DNA of 64,000 nt from Gracilimonas sediminicola (GTDB taxonomy: Bacteria; Bacteroidota; Rhodothermia; Balneolales; Balneolaceae), in NCBI RefSeq assembly GCF_024320785.1, contig NZ_JANDBC010000001.1:831309-895308 (forward strand), given 5' to 3'. This document shows, piece after piece, positions 33,651-42,561 of the stretch. The notes under the pieces are model-generated. The model was not told the origin of the DNA. It was given only the letters and a program-made list of their open reading frames with translations, and searched no databases. The position numbers and the translations under genes are program-made. Within the stretch, counting starts at the first letter, position 1. Every line of letters starts with the position of its first letter.

Positions 33651-34535
33651 CTACAACGTCCCTTTCGAACTTGGGATCAGATTTTTGATGCGCCCGTTCT
33701 GTTCTATAGCCATCTTTAAAGCCCGGGCTAAACCCTTAAAGCATGCTTCAATTTTGTGGTGATCATTTTCACCTGAAAAGCTAACATGAATCGTTGCCTT
33801 CAAGTTCATTGCCAGGCTATAAAAAAAATGTTTTATCATCTCGGTAGGCATATCGCCTACATACTCTCTCTTGAAGTCGCCTTCAAACACTAAAAACGGA
33901 CGTCCGGACAGGTCTACCGCCACTGTAGCCTGTGCTTCATCCATCGGCAGAACAAAGCCATATCGCTCAATACCCTTCTTATTTCCAAGGGCTTTGGTGA
34001 TCACTTCACCCAATGCGATGGCCACATCTTCGATGGTATGATGTTCGTCCACTTCCAGATCCCCTTTACAAGTCAGCTTAAGGTCAATTAAACCATGGCG
34101 TGCAATTTGATCCAGCATGTGATCAAAAAAGTTCAATCCGGTGGATATATCGGCCTTTCCGGTTCCGTCCAGGTTTATATTGATGCTGATATCCGTTTCA
34201 TTGGTCTTTCGCTCAAGAGATGCCTTTCGGGCTTCCCGGGTAATGAACCTCACCACAGCTTCCCAGTTTTCAGAGGACAGCAGCTCGTTCTCTTCTTTAA
34301 GCAGTTGCAGCTGCTGTTCAGAACCGGAAATCACTAAATCAGCTTCTCCTTCTTTTTCATAGGAGATGTGCTCCTGATCCAACAATAAAGCCTGTTCTTC
34401 AACAATCTCTGCATCCTCTATCAATAAAGTATGGCCGGACTCGCAGATCTTTTTTAATGAGATAAGAGAATTCTTCCTGAAACTGAACTTCTCATCAGGA
34501 TCGGAAAGTGCATTTTTTGTGATAGCTATTAACAT
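33651..34535 (-). CDS. hisB: imidazoleglycerol-phosphate dehydratase with degenerate N-terminal domain
   Basis: The C-terminal 195 residues are a complete IGP dehydratase (Mn-binding motifs NFFDHMLDQIARHG and DEHHTIEDVAIALG, then HHKIEACFKGLARAL). The N-terminal 100 residues are extra. Their position and length suggest a shrunken remnant of the histidinol-phosphatase (HAD) domain found in bifunctional HisB, but the DxDxT nucleophile motif is absent and only about two thirds of the length is left. So this step's phosphatase is probably elsewhere. Start is the only ATG in reach. Confidence 0.94.
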   Translation of the reverse strand: MLIAITKNALSDPDEKFSFRKNSLISLKKICESGHTLLIEDAEIVEEQALLLDQEHISYEKEGEADLVISGSEQQLQLLKEENELLSSENWEAVVRFITREARKASLERKTNETDISININLDGTGKADISTGLNFFDHMLDQIARHGLIDLKLTCKGDLEVDEHHTIEDVAIALGEVITKALGNKKGIERYGFVLPMDEAQATVAVDLSGRPFLVFEGDFKREYVGDMPTEMIKHFFYSLAMNLKATIHVSFSGENDHHKIEACFKGLARALKMAIEQNGRIKNLIPSSKGTL

Positions 34536-34591
34536 GGGTCCAATTTTTAATCTGAATCTATAATAATCCGAATGCCGGTATCATCCGGCTT

Positions 34592-35647
34592 CTATTTAAT
34601 CTTATCTAAGGCTTCGAAAAACCGGTCGTTTTCTGCCTGAGTTCCAATGGTCAGCCTCAGACAGTCTTCGCAATGAGGTTCATTTCCCCGGTATCGAATG
34701 ATAACCCCTTCTTCAGCCATTTTTTTATACACATCCATGGCATTTTTAATCTTAAAGAGAATGAAGTTCGCATCGGTCGGGTACACATAGTCAACGGCCT
34801 CATACTTAATCAGCTTGTTGATGACCCGCTCCCTTTCTTTCAAAATGGACTTAATATTTGTAGTGATATTCCCCAGGTTGGAAAAGGCCTGTATTGCTTT
34901 TTTTGAGGTCAGCTTATTCACGTTATAGGGAGCCTTCACCTTCATCATGTATGATATTACCTCCGGGTTGGCCAGTGCAATTCCGAGCCTGATTCCCGCC
35001 AGGCCAAACGATTTAGACATGGTTTGCAACACTACGAGATTTGGAAAATCATTCAGGTTATTGGCCAGACTCCCCTGCCTGCTGAAGTCGATATAGGCTT
35101 CATCTACCACCACAATTCCGTTAAAACCTTCCAGCACCCTCACCACATCCGAAATATTCATGCTGTTTGCCGTTGGGTTGTTGGGCGAACAAATAAATAT
35201 GATTTTTGTTTCGGGCTGAACCGCATCCAGAATATTTTCCGGCTGAAGCTGAAATCCCTCGGTCAGCAGCACTTCATCTACCTGAACGTCATTGATGTTT
35301 GCCGATACTTTATACATTCCGTACGTTGGCGGGTTTACAATCACCCTGTCTTTTCCGGGGATACAAAACACCCGGAACAACAAATCAATGGCTTCATCGC
35401 TGCCTACTCCAACAAATACATTCTCTTTATGAACATCTCGGAAGGCTGCTATTTTTTCCCGCAACTCCTCCTGGTACGGCATCGGGTAACGGTTTAGCTC
35501 CAAATCGTCCTCAAAAGGAGCTCCCATACTGTTTTCGTTTGCATCCAGCAAAATTCCCCGGTCAAAATCATCCCGTGCACTTCGATAAGGCTTCAGGTTT
35601 CGGATGTTTTCCCGTACTAAGGCGTCAATATTTATTTGTTTGCTCAT
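34592..35647 (-). CDS. hisC: histidinol-phosphate aminotransferase
   Basis: A PLP-dependent class II aminotransferase of 351 residues that converts imidazole acetol phosphate to histidinol phosphate. Landmarks are DANENSMGAP near residue 34, ICSPNNPTANS (about 153-163), DEAYIDFS and the PLP lysine in SKSFGLAGIRLG (about 213-215). The C-terminal arginine region RYRGNEPHCEDCLRLTIG is typical. It lies 56 bases from hisB and 116 from hisD in the cluster. Confidence 0.96.
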   Translation of the reverse strand: MSKQINIDALVRENIRNLKPYRSARDDFDRGILLDANENSMGAPFEDDLELNRYPMPYQEELREKIAAFRDVHKENVFVGVGSDEAIDLLFRVFCIPGKDRVIVNPPTYGMYKVSANINDVQVDEVLLTEGFQLQPENILDAVQPETKIIFICSPNNPTANSMNISDVVRVLEGFNGIVVVDEAYIDFSRQGSLANNLNDFPNLVVLQTMSKSFGLAGIRLGIALANPEVISYMMKVKAPYNVNKLTSKKAIQAFSNLGNITTNIKSILKERERVINKLIKYEAVDYVYPTDANFILFKIKNAMDVYKKMAEEGVIIRYRGNEPHCEDCLRLTIGTQAENDRFFEALDKIK

Positions 35648-35763
35648 ATACTTAAAAAGTCATCCTAAGCATACATGCGAAGGATCTTTGCTCGAAATAT
35701 TTATCATTAATTTTCTTGCAAAACCTCTTCGCTTTCACTCAAAACGACACTAATTAGGTTTAC

Positions 35764-37050
35764 TTATTGTATGTCTTTTAACCGGATACTTACAGCATTT
35801 TTATGTGCCTGAAGCTCTTCCAATTCTGCGAGTTTTTCCACTGTGGGACCCAGATTTTTTAATCCTTCTTCACTCAGTACCTGCATGGTTACTGACTTTT
35901 GGAAGGCCGCAAGGTTTACCCCGCTGTACATCCGCGCATACCCATAGGTAGGCAGGGTGTGATTGGTTCCCGATGCATAATCACCTACGCTTTCCGGCGT
36001 AAACTGCCCCAGAAAAACAGAACCGGCATTGGTAATCTTTTCTGTATGACTTTCTGCTTCTCCCACATTCACAATTAAATGTTCAGGAGCATATTCATTT
36101 GAGAAGTCAAAGGCCTGATTCAGATCCTCTACCTTAAGTATAAAGCTATGTTCGAGGGCTTCTTTGGCAATGTCTTTTCGTGGAAGTTCCTGCAGCTGAT
36201 CTTCCAATTCCTGTTCCAGTTTTTTCAGATCAAAAGCAGCCGTGGCAACCAACACAACCTGGCTGTCTTGGCCATGCTCGGCCTGCGAAAGCAGATCTGC
36301 GGCAACATAAGCCGGATTTGCCTGCTCATCTGCTATTACCAATACTTCAGAAGGACCGGCCGGCATATCAATACTGATTTGAGCTTCCGAGTTTTGTAGA
36401 ATCATTTTTGCAGCCGTCACATACTGATTACCCGGCCCGAATATCTTATCCACTTTTGGGACCGATTCCGTACCGACAGCCATCGCTGCTACCGCCTGTG
36501 CTCCGCCGGCTTTCAGAATCGTTTCCACACCGGCTTTTTGTGCGATATAAATAATTTCAGGAGCTATGCTACCGTCTTTTCGGGGTGGAGTTGCCAGCAC
36601 TTTAGTAGAACAACCGGCAATCATAGCGGGGATGGTCAGCATCATAGCTGTTGATGGTAATACCGCCGTTCCACCCGGCACATAAAATCCTACCCGTTCG
36701 ATAGGTCTCGCCACCTTCATGCATCGTACGCCCGGCATGGTTTCAACTTCTAACGGAGCCGGAACCTGCGCTTTATGGAAGGCATAAATATTGTCGAATG
36801 CCGTATCAATAGCCTCTTTTGCTTCTTTTGATAACGATACTTCCTGCTTCATCGGGTTGAAACAGACCTCATCCAAATCTACCCCATCAAACTTATGGGT
36901 AAACCTTCTGACCGCTTCATCCCCATCGTTTTCAACTTCATTGATGATAGGCTGAACCGTACCAAAAATAGAGGCGAAGTCAATCTTCGGTCGCTTCAGC
37001 AGCTCCGTGAGTTGTACCGGTTCTAAATCACTATAGTTATAAGTTCTCAT
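35764..37050 (-). CDS. hisD: histidinol dehydrogenase
   Basis: NAD-dependent zinc enzyme for the last two oxidations of histidine synthesis. About 428 residues. Landmarks are [37 protein letters not shown], the zinc-ligand region [12 protein letters not shown] and the [10 protein letters not shown] motif near the C-terminus. The start at 37050 (MRTYNYSDL) is preferred because the family begins here; an in-frame ATG 22 codons upstream would add an unrelated leader. It is followed by hisC. The 227-base gap to hisG holds a dispersed repeat. Confidence 0.95.
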   Translation of the reverse strand: MRTYNYSDLEPVQLTELLKRPKIDFASIFGTVQPIINEVENDGDEAVRRFTHKFDGVDLDEVCFNPMKQEVSLSKEAKEAIDTAFDNIYAFHKAQVPAPLEVETMPGVRCMKVARPIERVGFYVPGGTAVLPSTAMMLTIPAMIAGCSTKVLATPPRKDGSIAPEIIYIAQKAGVETILKAGGAQAVAAMAVGTESVPKVDKIFGPGNQYVTAAKMILQNSEAQISIDMPAGPSEVLVIADEQANPAYVAADLLSQAEHGQDSQVVLVATAAFDLKKLEQELEDQLQELPRKDIAKEALEHSFILKVEDLNQAFDFSNEYAPEHLIVNVGEAESHTEKITNAGSVFLGQFTPESVGDYASGTNHTLPTYGYARMYSGVNLAAFQKSVTMQVLSEEGLKNLGPTVEKLAELEELQAHKNAVSIRLKDIQ

Positions 37051-37254
37051 TTCAATTTCATTATAGTTGAAGTAAGTGCCTCCAGGTAACGAAACGACCT
37101 GTAATGGGACAAGCAATAGTGTTCATATATCTGGCTTGGTAACACATGTTTTTCTTTATTCTCATAGTCGTTTTTGAACGCAAAGTCTTCGCAAAGCTCG
37201 CTAAGTTTTGGACTAATGCACTTTATGAATCAAATCACCCTTCAATATTGAATG

Positions 37255-37281
37255 TTCAATGTTCCTTGTTCGATATTCTAC
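37255..37281. repeat. copy 2 of a 27-base dispersed repeat
   Basis: Matches 28899-28925 at about 23 of 27 positions. It lies in the hisD-hisG gap and touches the hisG stop. Confidence 0.6.
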
Positions 37282-38159
37282 AAGATCATGCTTTCAATGG
37301 GCAGCATTACGATATCCGAAGCGCCTGCTTCTTTGAGTTCTTCCATCACTGTCCAGAATTTGTCCAGGGGAATCACGGTATGAATAGCTACCATATCGTT
37401 ATCCGCCAACGGCATCACCGTAGGGCTTTTCATGGAAGGGATAATCTCCTTAATCCTTTCCACATTAGATGTGGATGCATTCATCATAATGTATCGGCTT
37501 TTCGCAGCCTTTTGATAGCCGTCCATCCTCACTAAAAACCGTTCAATCAGCTCCTTTTTGCCGGGTGAAAGTTCTTTGTTGGTTCGGATGAGCTGGGTTT
37601 GTGAGTGCAGAATAGTATCCAGCTCAACCAGTCCGTTTGCTTTCAGTGTGCCCCCGCTGGAAACCAAATCCACAATGGCGTCGGCTACTTTAAGCTGAGG
37701 CGCAATTTCTACAGCTCCGGATATTTCAACGATCTGAATATTTATATCTCGTTCTTCGAAAAAACGGCGGGTCAAATTTGGATAGCTCGTTGCTACTTTC
37801 TTCCCTTCAAAATCCTGTGGCGACTGAATTTCTCCGTCTTTAGGTGCTGCTAATGAAAGCCGGCACTTCCCGTATTGAAGATCCCGTATCGGGGTTACAT
37901 CTGCACCGGTTTCCTGGGTTTCATTCGCTCCCACAAAACCCAGATCGCACACGCCATCCTGTACATACTCGGGGATGTCGTCATCGCGAAGTAATAATAG
38001 CTCAACATCAAAATTTCGAGTTTTAACAATCAGGTTCCGCTTGTAGTTATCGAACTCTATACCGATACCCTCGAGTAAGTCGATGGTCTTATCAGTCAGG
38101 CGACCGCTTTTTTGAATAGCAATACGTAAAGAGGTAGAAGAATCTTTTGTTCTGTTCAT
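37278..38159 (-). CDS. hisG: ATP phosphoribosyltransferase, long form
   Basis: First committed step of histidine synthesis: ATP plus PRPP. At 293 residues this is the long form with a C-terminal ACT-like regulatory domain, so it should be feedback-inhibited by histidine and does not need HisZ. Landmarks are RIAIQKSGRL at the start, DLGFVGANE, the PRPP-loop region DAIVDLVSSGGTLKANGL (about 158-175) and the regulatory tail beginning MMNASTSNVERI. First structural gene after the histidine-rich leader, 59 bases downstream of the leader stop. Confidence 0.96.
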   Translation of the reverse strand: MNRTKDSSTSLRIAIQKSGRLTDKTIDLLEGIGIEFDNYKRNLIVKTRNFDVELLLLRDDDIPEYVQDGVCDLGFVGANETQETGADVTPIRDLQYGKCRLSLAAPKDGEIQSPQDFEGKKVATSYPNLTRRFFEERDINIQIVEISGAVEIAPQLKVADAIVDLVSSGGTLKANGLVELDTILHSQTQLIRTNKELSPGKKELIERFLVRMDGYQKAAKSRYIMMNASTSNVERIKEIIPSMKSPTVMPLADNDMVAIHTVIPLDKFWTVMEELKEAGASDIVMLPIESMIL

Positions 38160-38205
38160 GAAATTAGTAAGTAATAAGAATTAGAAAATAGGTAGATAAA
38201 AGGTC

Positions 38206-38266
38206 AAAAAAGGTGCAATTAATGCACATGGATATGATGATGTCCGCGATGGGCATGATGGACATC
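38206..38266 (-). promoter_or_regulatory. his attenuator: alternative hairpins and T-run
   Basis: On the minus strand, GATGTCC/GGACATC (38260-38266 with 38239-38245) forms a hairpin inside the leader codons. GTGCA/TGCAC (38223-38227 with 38213-38217, 5-base loop) forms a second over the leader stop and is followed by six T (38211-38206). The second is terminator-like but short. Ribosome position on the His codons could decide which forms. Confidence 0.55.
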
Positions 38267-38305
38267 GAGCGAAAGATGATGGATATGTAGGAGTGCGTCT
38301 TCCAT
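38219..38305 (-). CDS. hisL: histidine-rich leader peptide of the his operon
   Basis: A 28-codon frame begins at ATG 38305 and ends at TAA 38219. It has 11 histidines at positions 7, 9, 10, 16, 17, 19, 22, 23, 24, 26 and 28, including a run of three. It lies directly upstream of hisG on the same strand. Such a composition is the hallmark of transcription attenuation: ribosomes stall on His codons when charged tRNA-His is scarce. Its start lies only 5 bases past the promoter element, so it may be translated from a leaderless or near-leaderless mRNA. Naming by position and content; the peptide has no assumed cellular role. Confidence 0.85.
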   Translation of the reverse strand: MEDALLHIHHLSLDVHHAHRGHHHIHVH

Positions 38306-38310
38306 TGCTT

Positions 38311-38342
38311 CAAATATAGGCAAAGCTTTGTTATTGGGTCAA
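38311..38342 (-). promoter_or_regulatory. promoter of the his leader/operon
   Basis: TTG (38342-38340), a 21-base spacer, then TATATTTG (38318-38311), a perfect Bacteroidota-type element. The same spacing and box occur upstream of the tRNA-Leu gene in this window. Transcription should begin within a few bases of the leader ATG. Confidence 0.8.
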
Positions 38343-38494
38343 CTGTTTTTATTCGTCTTTATAATTTGATAATCAAACTGGATTGATCACTTATTTCGTT
38401 CAGTTCAGGCTCTCAGCTTTAGTAATCCTTTACGTGGTTCAACAGCTTTCATTTCTTTACCTTCCTTCAAAGTGAATTAACTAACCTGATATTT

Positions 38495-38911
38495 ATGAAA
38501 ATTGATGTAACCTGGCTTGGCAAAGACTTCCACATGGAAGCAGAAAATGAAACTGATGGAAAAATCCGCATTGATGGCAAAAATAATATTGGCGGACTCG
38601 AAGGTGGATTAAGCCCCATGCAATTGTTGCTGGCTGGTGTCGGCGGGTGCAGTGCTATTGACGTAATATCGATCCTCGAAAAGCAAAAACAAGACCTCAC
38701 CGATCTTAAAGTAGAAGTGGATGCCGACAAACAAAAGCTGGATGCCGGTTATTCTGAGTATAAGACCATACACCTGCATTTTATCCTGTCCGGGAATCTG
38801 GATCCCAAAAAAGTTCAGCGTGCCTTAGATTTGTCCATCACCAAATACTGCTCGGTTTCCAAAGCACTGGAGAAAGGCTCCGAAATTAGCTACGACTACG
38901 AAATCAAATAA
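38495..38911 (+). CDS. OsmC family protein
   Basis: A 138-residue peroxidase-like protein of the OsmC/Ohr superfamily. Landmarks are LSPMQLLLAGVGGCSAIDVISIL (about residues 46-68), with one conserved cysteine (C60), and the helical C-terminus SITKYCSVSKALEKG with a second (C125). Two separated cysteines fit a thiol peroxidase for organic hydroperoxides. Cytoplasmic, monocistronic, divergent from the his operon with a 335-base shared region containing the leader. Confidence 0.9.
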   Translation: MKIDVTWLGKDFHMEAENETDGKIRIDGKNNIGGLEGGLSPMQLLLAGVGGCSAIDVISILEKQKQDLTDLKVEVDADKQKLDAGYSEYKTIHLHFILSGNLDPKKVQRALDLSITKYCSVSKALEKGSEISYDYEIK

Positions 38912-38916
38912 TTAAA

Positions 38917-38989
38917 AATGAAAAATTAAAGATTAAAAATTACTCCTGAGTTCAGGTAATTTTTAATTCTACATTTTGAATTTTTCATT
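38917..38989. repeat. AT-rich nested inverted repeat
   Basis: AATGAAAAATT (38917-38927) pairs with AATTTTTCATT (38979-38989), and ATTAAAAATTA (38932-38942) with TAATTTTTAAT (38957-38967), with a CCTG/CAGG core. It lies 6 bases after the OsmC stop. It may act as a terminator or as a MITE-like repeat. Confidence 0.7.
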
Positions 38990-39072
38990 CCTAAACCGCT
39001 CAGAATTGCTTAAAAGCAGCATTTTGGCTATACTTGGAGATAGTTAATTACCAATAAATCAGATACTTACCT

Positions 39073-39243
39073 ATGGCTAAATGCGAGTTATACCAAGACG
39101 TTAAAGGCGAATGGAGATGGAGACGAGTCTCCAAAAGCGGAGATATTGAGGCCTTTTCAAGTCAAGGTTTTGAAAAAGAAGAAGACGCCCGCAAAGATGG
39201 TAAAGATTGCAACGAATGCACCAGTTACCTGCGGAAGTTTTAG
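39073..39243 (+). CDS. DUF1508/YegP-type small protein
   Basis: A 56-residue protein too short for most gene callers. The pattern YQDVKGEWRWRRVSKSGDI followed by FSSQGFEKEEDARKDGKDC is one YegP/DUF1508 repeat, a small beta-alpha module often present in one or two copies. Function is not known; the fold family is often stress-linked. No signal peptide. A strong terminator ends it 23 bases downstream, supporting a real transcript. Confidence 0.85.
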   Translation: MAKCELYQDVKGEWRWRRVSKSGDIEAFSSQGFEKEEDARKDGKDCNECTSYLRKF

Positions 39244-39265
39244 AACAACTTTTTTGTAGAACTTT

Positions 39266-39297
39266 AAAAGCCTCATCATTTGGTGAGGCTTTTTTTA
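39266..39297 (+). terminator. rho-independent terminator
   Basis: AAAAGCCTCA (39266-39275) pairs with TGAGGCTTTT (39284-39293), followed by a T-run. It terminates the DUF1508 gene and, in reverse, may serve the M28 peptidase gene. Confidence 0.9.
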
Positions 39298-39309
39298 TGC
39301 TCTGGAATT

Positions 39310-40203
39310 CTACTGCTCATCAAAAGCCACAATGGCATTCCGTATCATTCGAACAGTGCTTTTATAAAATTCCTGAGGAATGGTTTCGAAGTCATCCGTA
39401 TGGCGATGATAGTGTTCATGATCTGCCACCCCGAAGTACACAAACGGAACCCCTTTTTGATGGAATGGTCCGTGATCTGATGCATAGGTCCAGTCATCCA
39501 GTCCGCTGTCAGGGTTATCGTGGCCAAATAGTAAATTGATTTCACCGGTTTCCACATTCTCTAATACCGGTTTCAGTTCCGGATAATGAAAAGTACCAAC
39601 CGCATAGATCTCATTTGAATCATTTTGCGCAATCATATCCAGGTTGATGTTCAGTTTCACTTTTTCAAGGAAAACAGAATCCTCCACGAAAGCTCTTGCT
39701 CCCTGTAATCCCATCTCTTCGGCATCAAAAGCTGCAAACACCAAGGTGTGATTGGGCTGTGTCTGGCTAAAGTAATCGATGTAAGCCAGCAGAGCTGCCG
39801 TGCCCGAAGCGTCGTCATCCGCTCCGTTATAGATCAGGCTGTCACGAATACCAAGGTGATCATAATGAGCGGTAATCACCATCACTGAATCCGTCTTTCC
39901 TTTGATTTGGCCAATGACGTTCACTCCGGTCATCTCCTCGCCGCTTCTATTAGTAAAGGTGAACTCATGGGTAAAGGAATTCTGAAATGGCTGAGCTCCC
40001 TCCTCTTCAAATCGTTGCACCAGGTATTCCCGGGCCTTGCGGTTTCCTTCCGTTCCGGCACGCCGGCCTTCCATCTCATCGGAAGAAATCACCCGAAGAT
40101 CTTCAATAAGCTGTTCAGTATCTAACGTTGCTTGCTGTTGCTGAGTGGTACAGCCCAGGCTGATTACTAATAATGCAGCTAATAAAAGCAGTGATTTCTT
40201 CAT
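39310..40203 (-). CDS. M28-family metallopeptidase lipoprotein
   Basis: 297 residues with a lipoprotein signal (VISLGC, acylated C18). It has zinc aminopeptidase motifs of the M28 family: TAHYDHLG (about residues 115-122), NGADDDASGTAALL (about 131-144), AFDAEEMGLQG (about 161-171) and a C-terminal His in YHRHTDDFETIP. It probably trims peptides in the periplasm. Its 3' end faces the DUF1508 terminator, which can serve both. Upstream is an unrelated acetamidase gene. Confidence 0.92.
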   Translation of the reverse strand: MKKSLLLLAALLVISLGCTTQQQQATLDTEQLIEDLRVISSDEMEGRRAGTEGNRKAREYLVQRFEEEGAQPFQNSFTHEFTFTNRSGEEMTGVNVIGQIKGKTDSVMVITAHYDHLGIRDSLIYNGADDDASGTAALLAYIDYFSQTQPNHTLVFAAFDAEEMGLQGARAFVEDSVFLEKVKLNINLDMIAQNDSNEIYAVGTFHYPELKPVLENVETGEINLLFGHDNPDSGLDDWTYASDHGPFHQKGVPFVYFGVADHEHYHRHTDDFETIPQEFYKSTVRMIRNAIVAFDEQ

Positions 40204-40239
40204 CTAAATTTTGAGTTTTATGTTGAGTGTCTGTTTGTT

Positions 40240-41247
40240 TTACTTAAAAATATCCTTTGGAATATGCATAGAAACCAACATATGAGGCACATCCACCACC
40301 TCAGCTATTTTCAGGTCTCCGGCCAGCGAACATAGCGCATATGCATCCTGTCGATCCATGCCTTTCTCTTCCTCTAAGAAATCAATCATATATCGGGTAG
40401 CTTTCCTGGCCGCCTCATCAATGGTGGTTGCAAAAGCAGTAACCGCGTAATAGTCATCTGTCTCATATTGTGGCTCGCTGATTGTCCTTCCACCTTTAAT
40501 CACCTCCACTTCATAAATAATATTCATGGGTGCTTCTATAGCAGTACCACAAACTTCTCCGTGTCCCTGGGCGGCATGGGTATCTCCTATCGAGAATAAG
40601 GCCCCCTCCACTAACACCGGGAAATAAACTACGGAACCTTCGGTGATGTTCGGATCATCCATATTCCCACCATTTTCCCGGGGAGGAATGGTTGACAGCA
40701 TTTCTTCGGTATCAGGAGCAACTCCCATCACTCCCGGAAACGGCTTTAGCGGGATCTCGATATTCTCAGAAAATTTCGCTGTTTTTTTATCTTTACCCAG
40801 CTCAAACGTTTTCAGGTAGGGCTCAGTGAATTCATCAGCCAAAAATCCAAAACCGGGCACGATGGCGGTCCAGCCCCAATCGCCCATCTCAATTTTGTGA
40901 AGGGTTACTTTAAGGACGTCTCCGGGCTCGGCATTCTCCACATACACGGGGCCGGTTAGCGGATGAATGGGATCAAAACTCAAATTGGCTAAATCTTCTA
41001 AGGTAGAATTTACATCCAGCTGTTGATCAGAAGCTTCTTCAGTTCCAACTTTTATGACTGAACCTGATGGAACCGTCAACACCGGTTCAATGGCGCTGCT
41101 CCAGCGGTTATGTGTTTGATCGGATGTAAGCTCAAAATCAACTTCAGGAGCCTGAGTTGTTGACTCCTTTTCCATATCTACTTCCACACAACCTGTGTTG
41201 ACAAACATTAACAGTGCCGATAAAATATAAAATGATACCCTAAACAT
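40240..41247 (-). CDS. acetamidase/formamidase family lipoprotein
   Basis: 335 residues with a lipoprotein signal (NTGC, acylated C20) and the FmdA-type core: VYVENAEPGDVLKVTLH, GDWGWTAIVPGFGFLAD, YFPVLVEGALFSIGDTHAAQGHGEVCGTAIE (about residues 211-241). A lipid-anchored version of a normally cytoplasmic amidase family is unusual but seen in Bacteroidota. Substrate unknown; release of ammonia from short amides is the family reaction. 36 bases upstream of the M28 gene, so they may share a transcript. Confidence 0.88.
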   Translation of the reverse strand: MFRVSFYILSALLMFVNTGCVEVDMEKESTTQAPEVDFELTSDQTHNRWSSAIEPVLTVPSGSVIKVGTEEASDQQLDVNSTLEDLANLSFDPIHPLTGPVYVENAEPGDVLKVTLHKIEMGDWGWTAIVPGFGFLADEFTEPYLKTFELGKDKKTAKFSENIEIPLKPFPGVMGVAPDTEEMLSTIPPRENGGNMDDPNITEGSVVYFPVLVEGALFSIGDTHAAQGHGEVCGTAIEAPMNIIYEVEVIKGGRTISEPQYETDDYYAVTAFATTIDEAARKATRYMIDFLEEEKGMDRQDAYALCSLAGDLKIAEVVDVPHMLVSMHIPKDIFK

Positions 41248-41321
41248 AATTCTTCCTCATTTTTTTGGTGTGCAGAAATGTGAGGAGATCAGCTGAGTTT
41301 TACAAGTAAACAGACATAAAA

Positions 41322-41352
41322 AAACTCCTGTCTCTTTCGAAAGCAGGAGTTT
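41322..41352 (-). terminator. rho-independent terminator of gap
   Basis: AAACTCCTG (41322-41330) pairs with CAGGAGTTT (41344-41352) around an inner CTTT/AAAG stem. The T-run lies on the minus-strand side, so it ends gap. Confidence 0.88.
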
Positions 41353-41404
41353 CAATAAAATACCAAGTCCGGTGAAACGAGTTCACCAATACTTTCTTAA
41401 CAGA

Positions 41405-42403
41405 TTAAACGATCTTGGTAATTAAATCAGCGGTACGTGCAGAATAGCCGGCTTCATTATCATACCATCCGATAATTTTAACCAGTTTGCCATCTACTTT
41501 TGTAAGCTGACTGTCGTAAATATTTGAATGTGGGTTTCCAACAATGTCAGAAGAAACAAGTTCCACATCAGCATACTCGAGGATTCCTTTCATAGGTCCT
41601 TCGGCAGCAGCTTTAAATGCCGCATTTACTTCTTCGGCAGTGGTTTCTTTTTCTACTTCACATACAAAATCAGTCAAAGAACCGGTTAGGGTTGGAACTC
41701 GAACGGCTCCACCATCCAGTTTGCCATCCAGCTTAGGAAGCACAAGTCCAACTGCTTTAGCTGCACCTGTTGTAGTAGGTACAATGTTTGCAGCGGCTGC
41801 CCGGGCACGGCGAAGATCTTTATGCGGTCCATCTACCAACTGCTGATCACCGGTATAAGAGTGAATGGTGGTCATGAATCCTTTTACCAACCCAAAGTTG
41901 TCATCAAGTACCTTGGCCATAGGTGCCAGGCAGTTGGTGGTACAGCTTGCGTTGGAATAGATTTCGATGTCGTCAGAAATCTCTTCATCATTAACACCGA
42001 GAACGATGGTTTGAATATCGCCTGATGCCGGAGCTGAAATAACTACCTTTTTTGCTCCTGCTTCCAGGTGTTTTCCGGCACTTTTGACATCTCGGAAAAA
42101 CCCGGTCGACTCAACAACAACTTCTGCACCAAGATCTCCCCATTTCAGATTCGCGGGATCTCTCTCAGCGCTCACATCAAAGCTCATTCCATCGATGGTC
42201 ATTTTATCTCCATCTACAGAAACATCTCCAGGATACGTGCCCTGGGCTGAATCGTATTTGAAAAGATGAGCCAGAGTTTTAGTATCTGTCAGATCATTTA
42301 CTCCAACAATTTCAATTGTATCTTTATGATTAGTTAGGATTGAACGGGTCACCATTCTACCAATACGGCCAAACCCGTTAATTCCCACTTTAATTTTTGC
42401 CAT
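41405..42403 (-). CDS. gap: glyceraldehyde-3-phosphate dehydrogenase
   Basis: Glycolytic, phosphorylating, NAD-dependent enzyme of 332 residues. Catalytic C154 in SNASCTTNC and H181 in TTIHSYT are present. The NAD pocket VGVNDLTD (about residues 33-40) suits NAD rather than NADP, and the substrate-binding WYDNEAGYSARTADL is intact. The gene stands alone, with a terminator 52 bases downstream and pruA diverging 232 bases upstream. Confidence 0.98.
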   Translation of the reverse strand: MAKIKVGINGFGRIGRMVTRSILTNHKDTIEIVGVNDLTDTKTLAHLFKYDSAQGTYPGDVSVDGDKMTIDGMSFDVSAERDPANLKWGDLGAEVVVESTGFFRDVKSAGKHLEAGAKKVVISAPASGDIQTIVLGVNDEEISDDIEIYSNASCTTNCLAPMAKVLDDNFGLVKGFMTTIHSYTGDQQLVDGPHKDLRRARAAAANIVPTTTGAAKAVGLVLPKLDGKLDGGAVRVPTLTGSLTDFVCEVEKETTAEEVNAAFKAAAEGPMKGILEYADVELVSSDIVGNPHSNIYDSQLTKVDGKLVKIIGWYDNEAGYSARTADLITKIV

Positions 42404-42561
42404 TTCGAATCCTGTTTATAATTGAATTTTTTATTCTTCTAACTTCACTAAGTAAGAATGTAAAACAGACTTGTAAAGTTCTTGTGAATCGTTGAAAGCT
42501 ACCATTATCGCGCCCTATTTTCAATGTTTTCGACTACCTGGCGGGTATAATATCATCACCT

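Noticed and set aside
38219-38305. The His-rich frame read as a metal-binding peptide
   Set aside because: Its position directly in front of hisG with a promoter and hairpins fits a control peptide far better; no signal or metal-gene context.
39266-39297. Hairpin as a riboswitch for the M28 gene
   Set aside because: It is a simple terminator at the 3' side of both converging genes.
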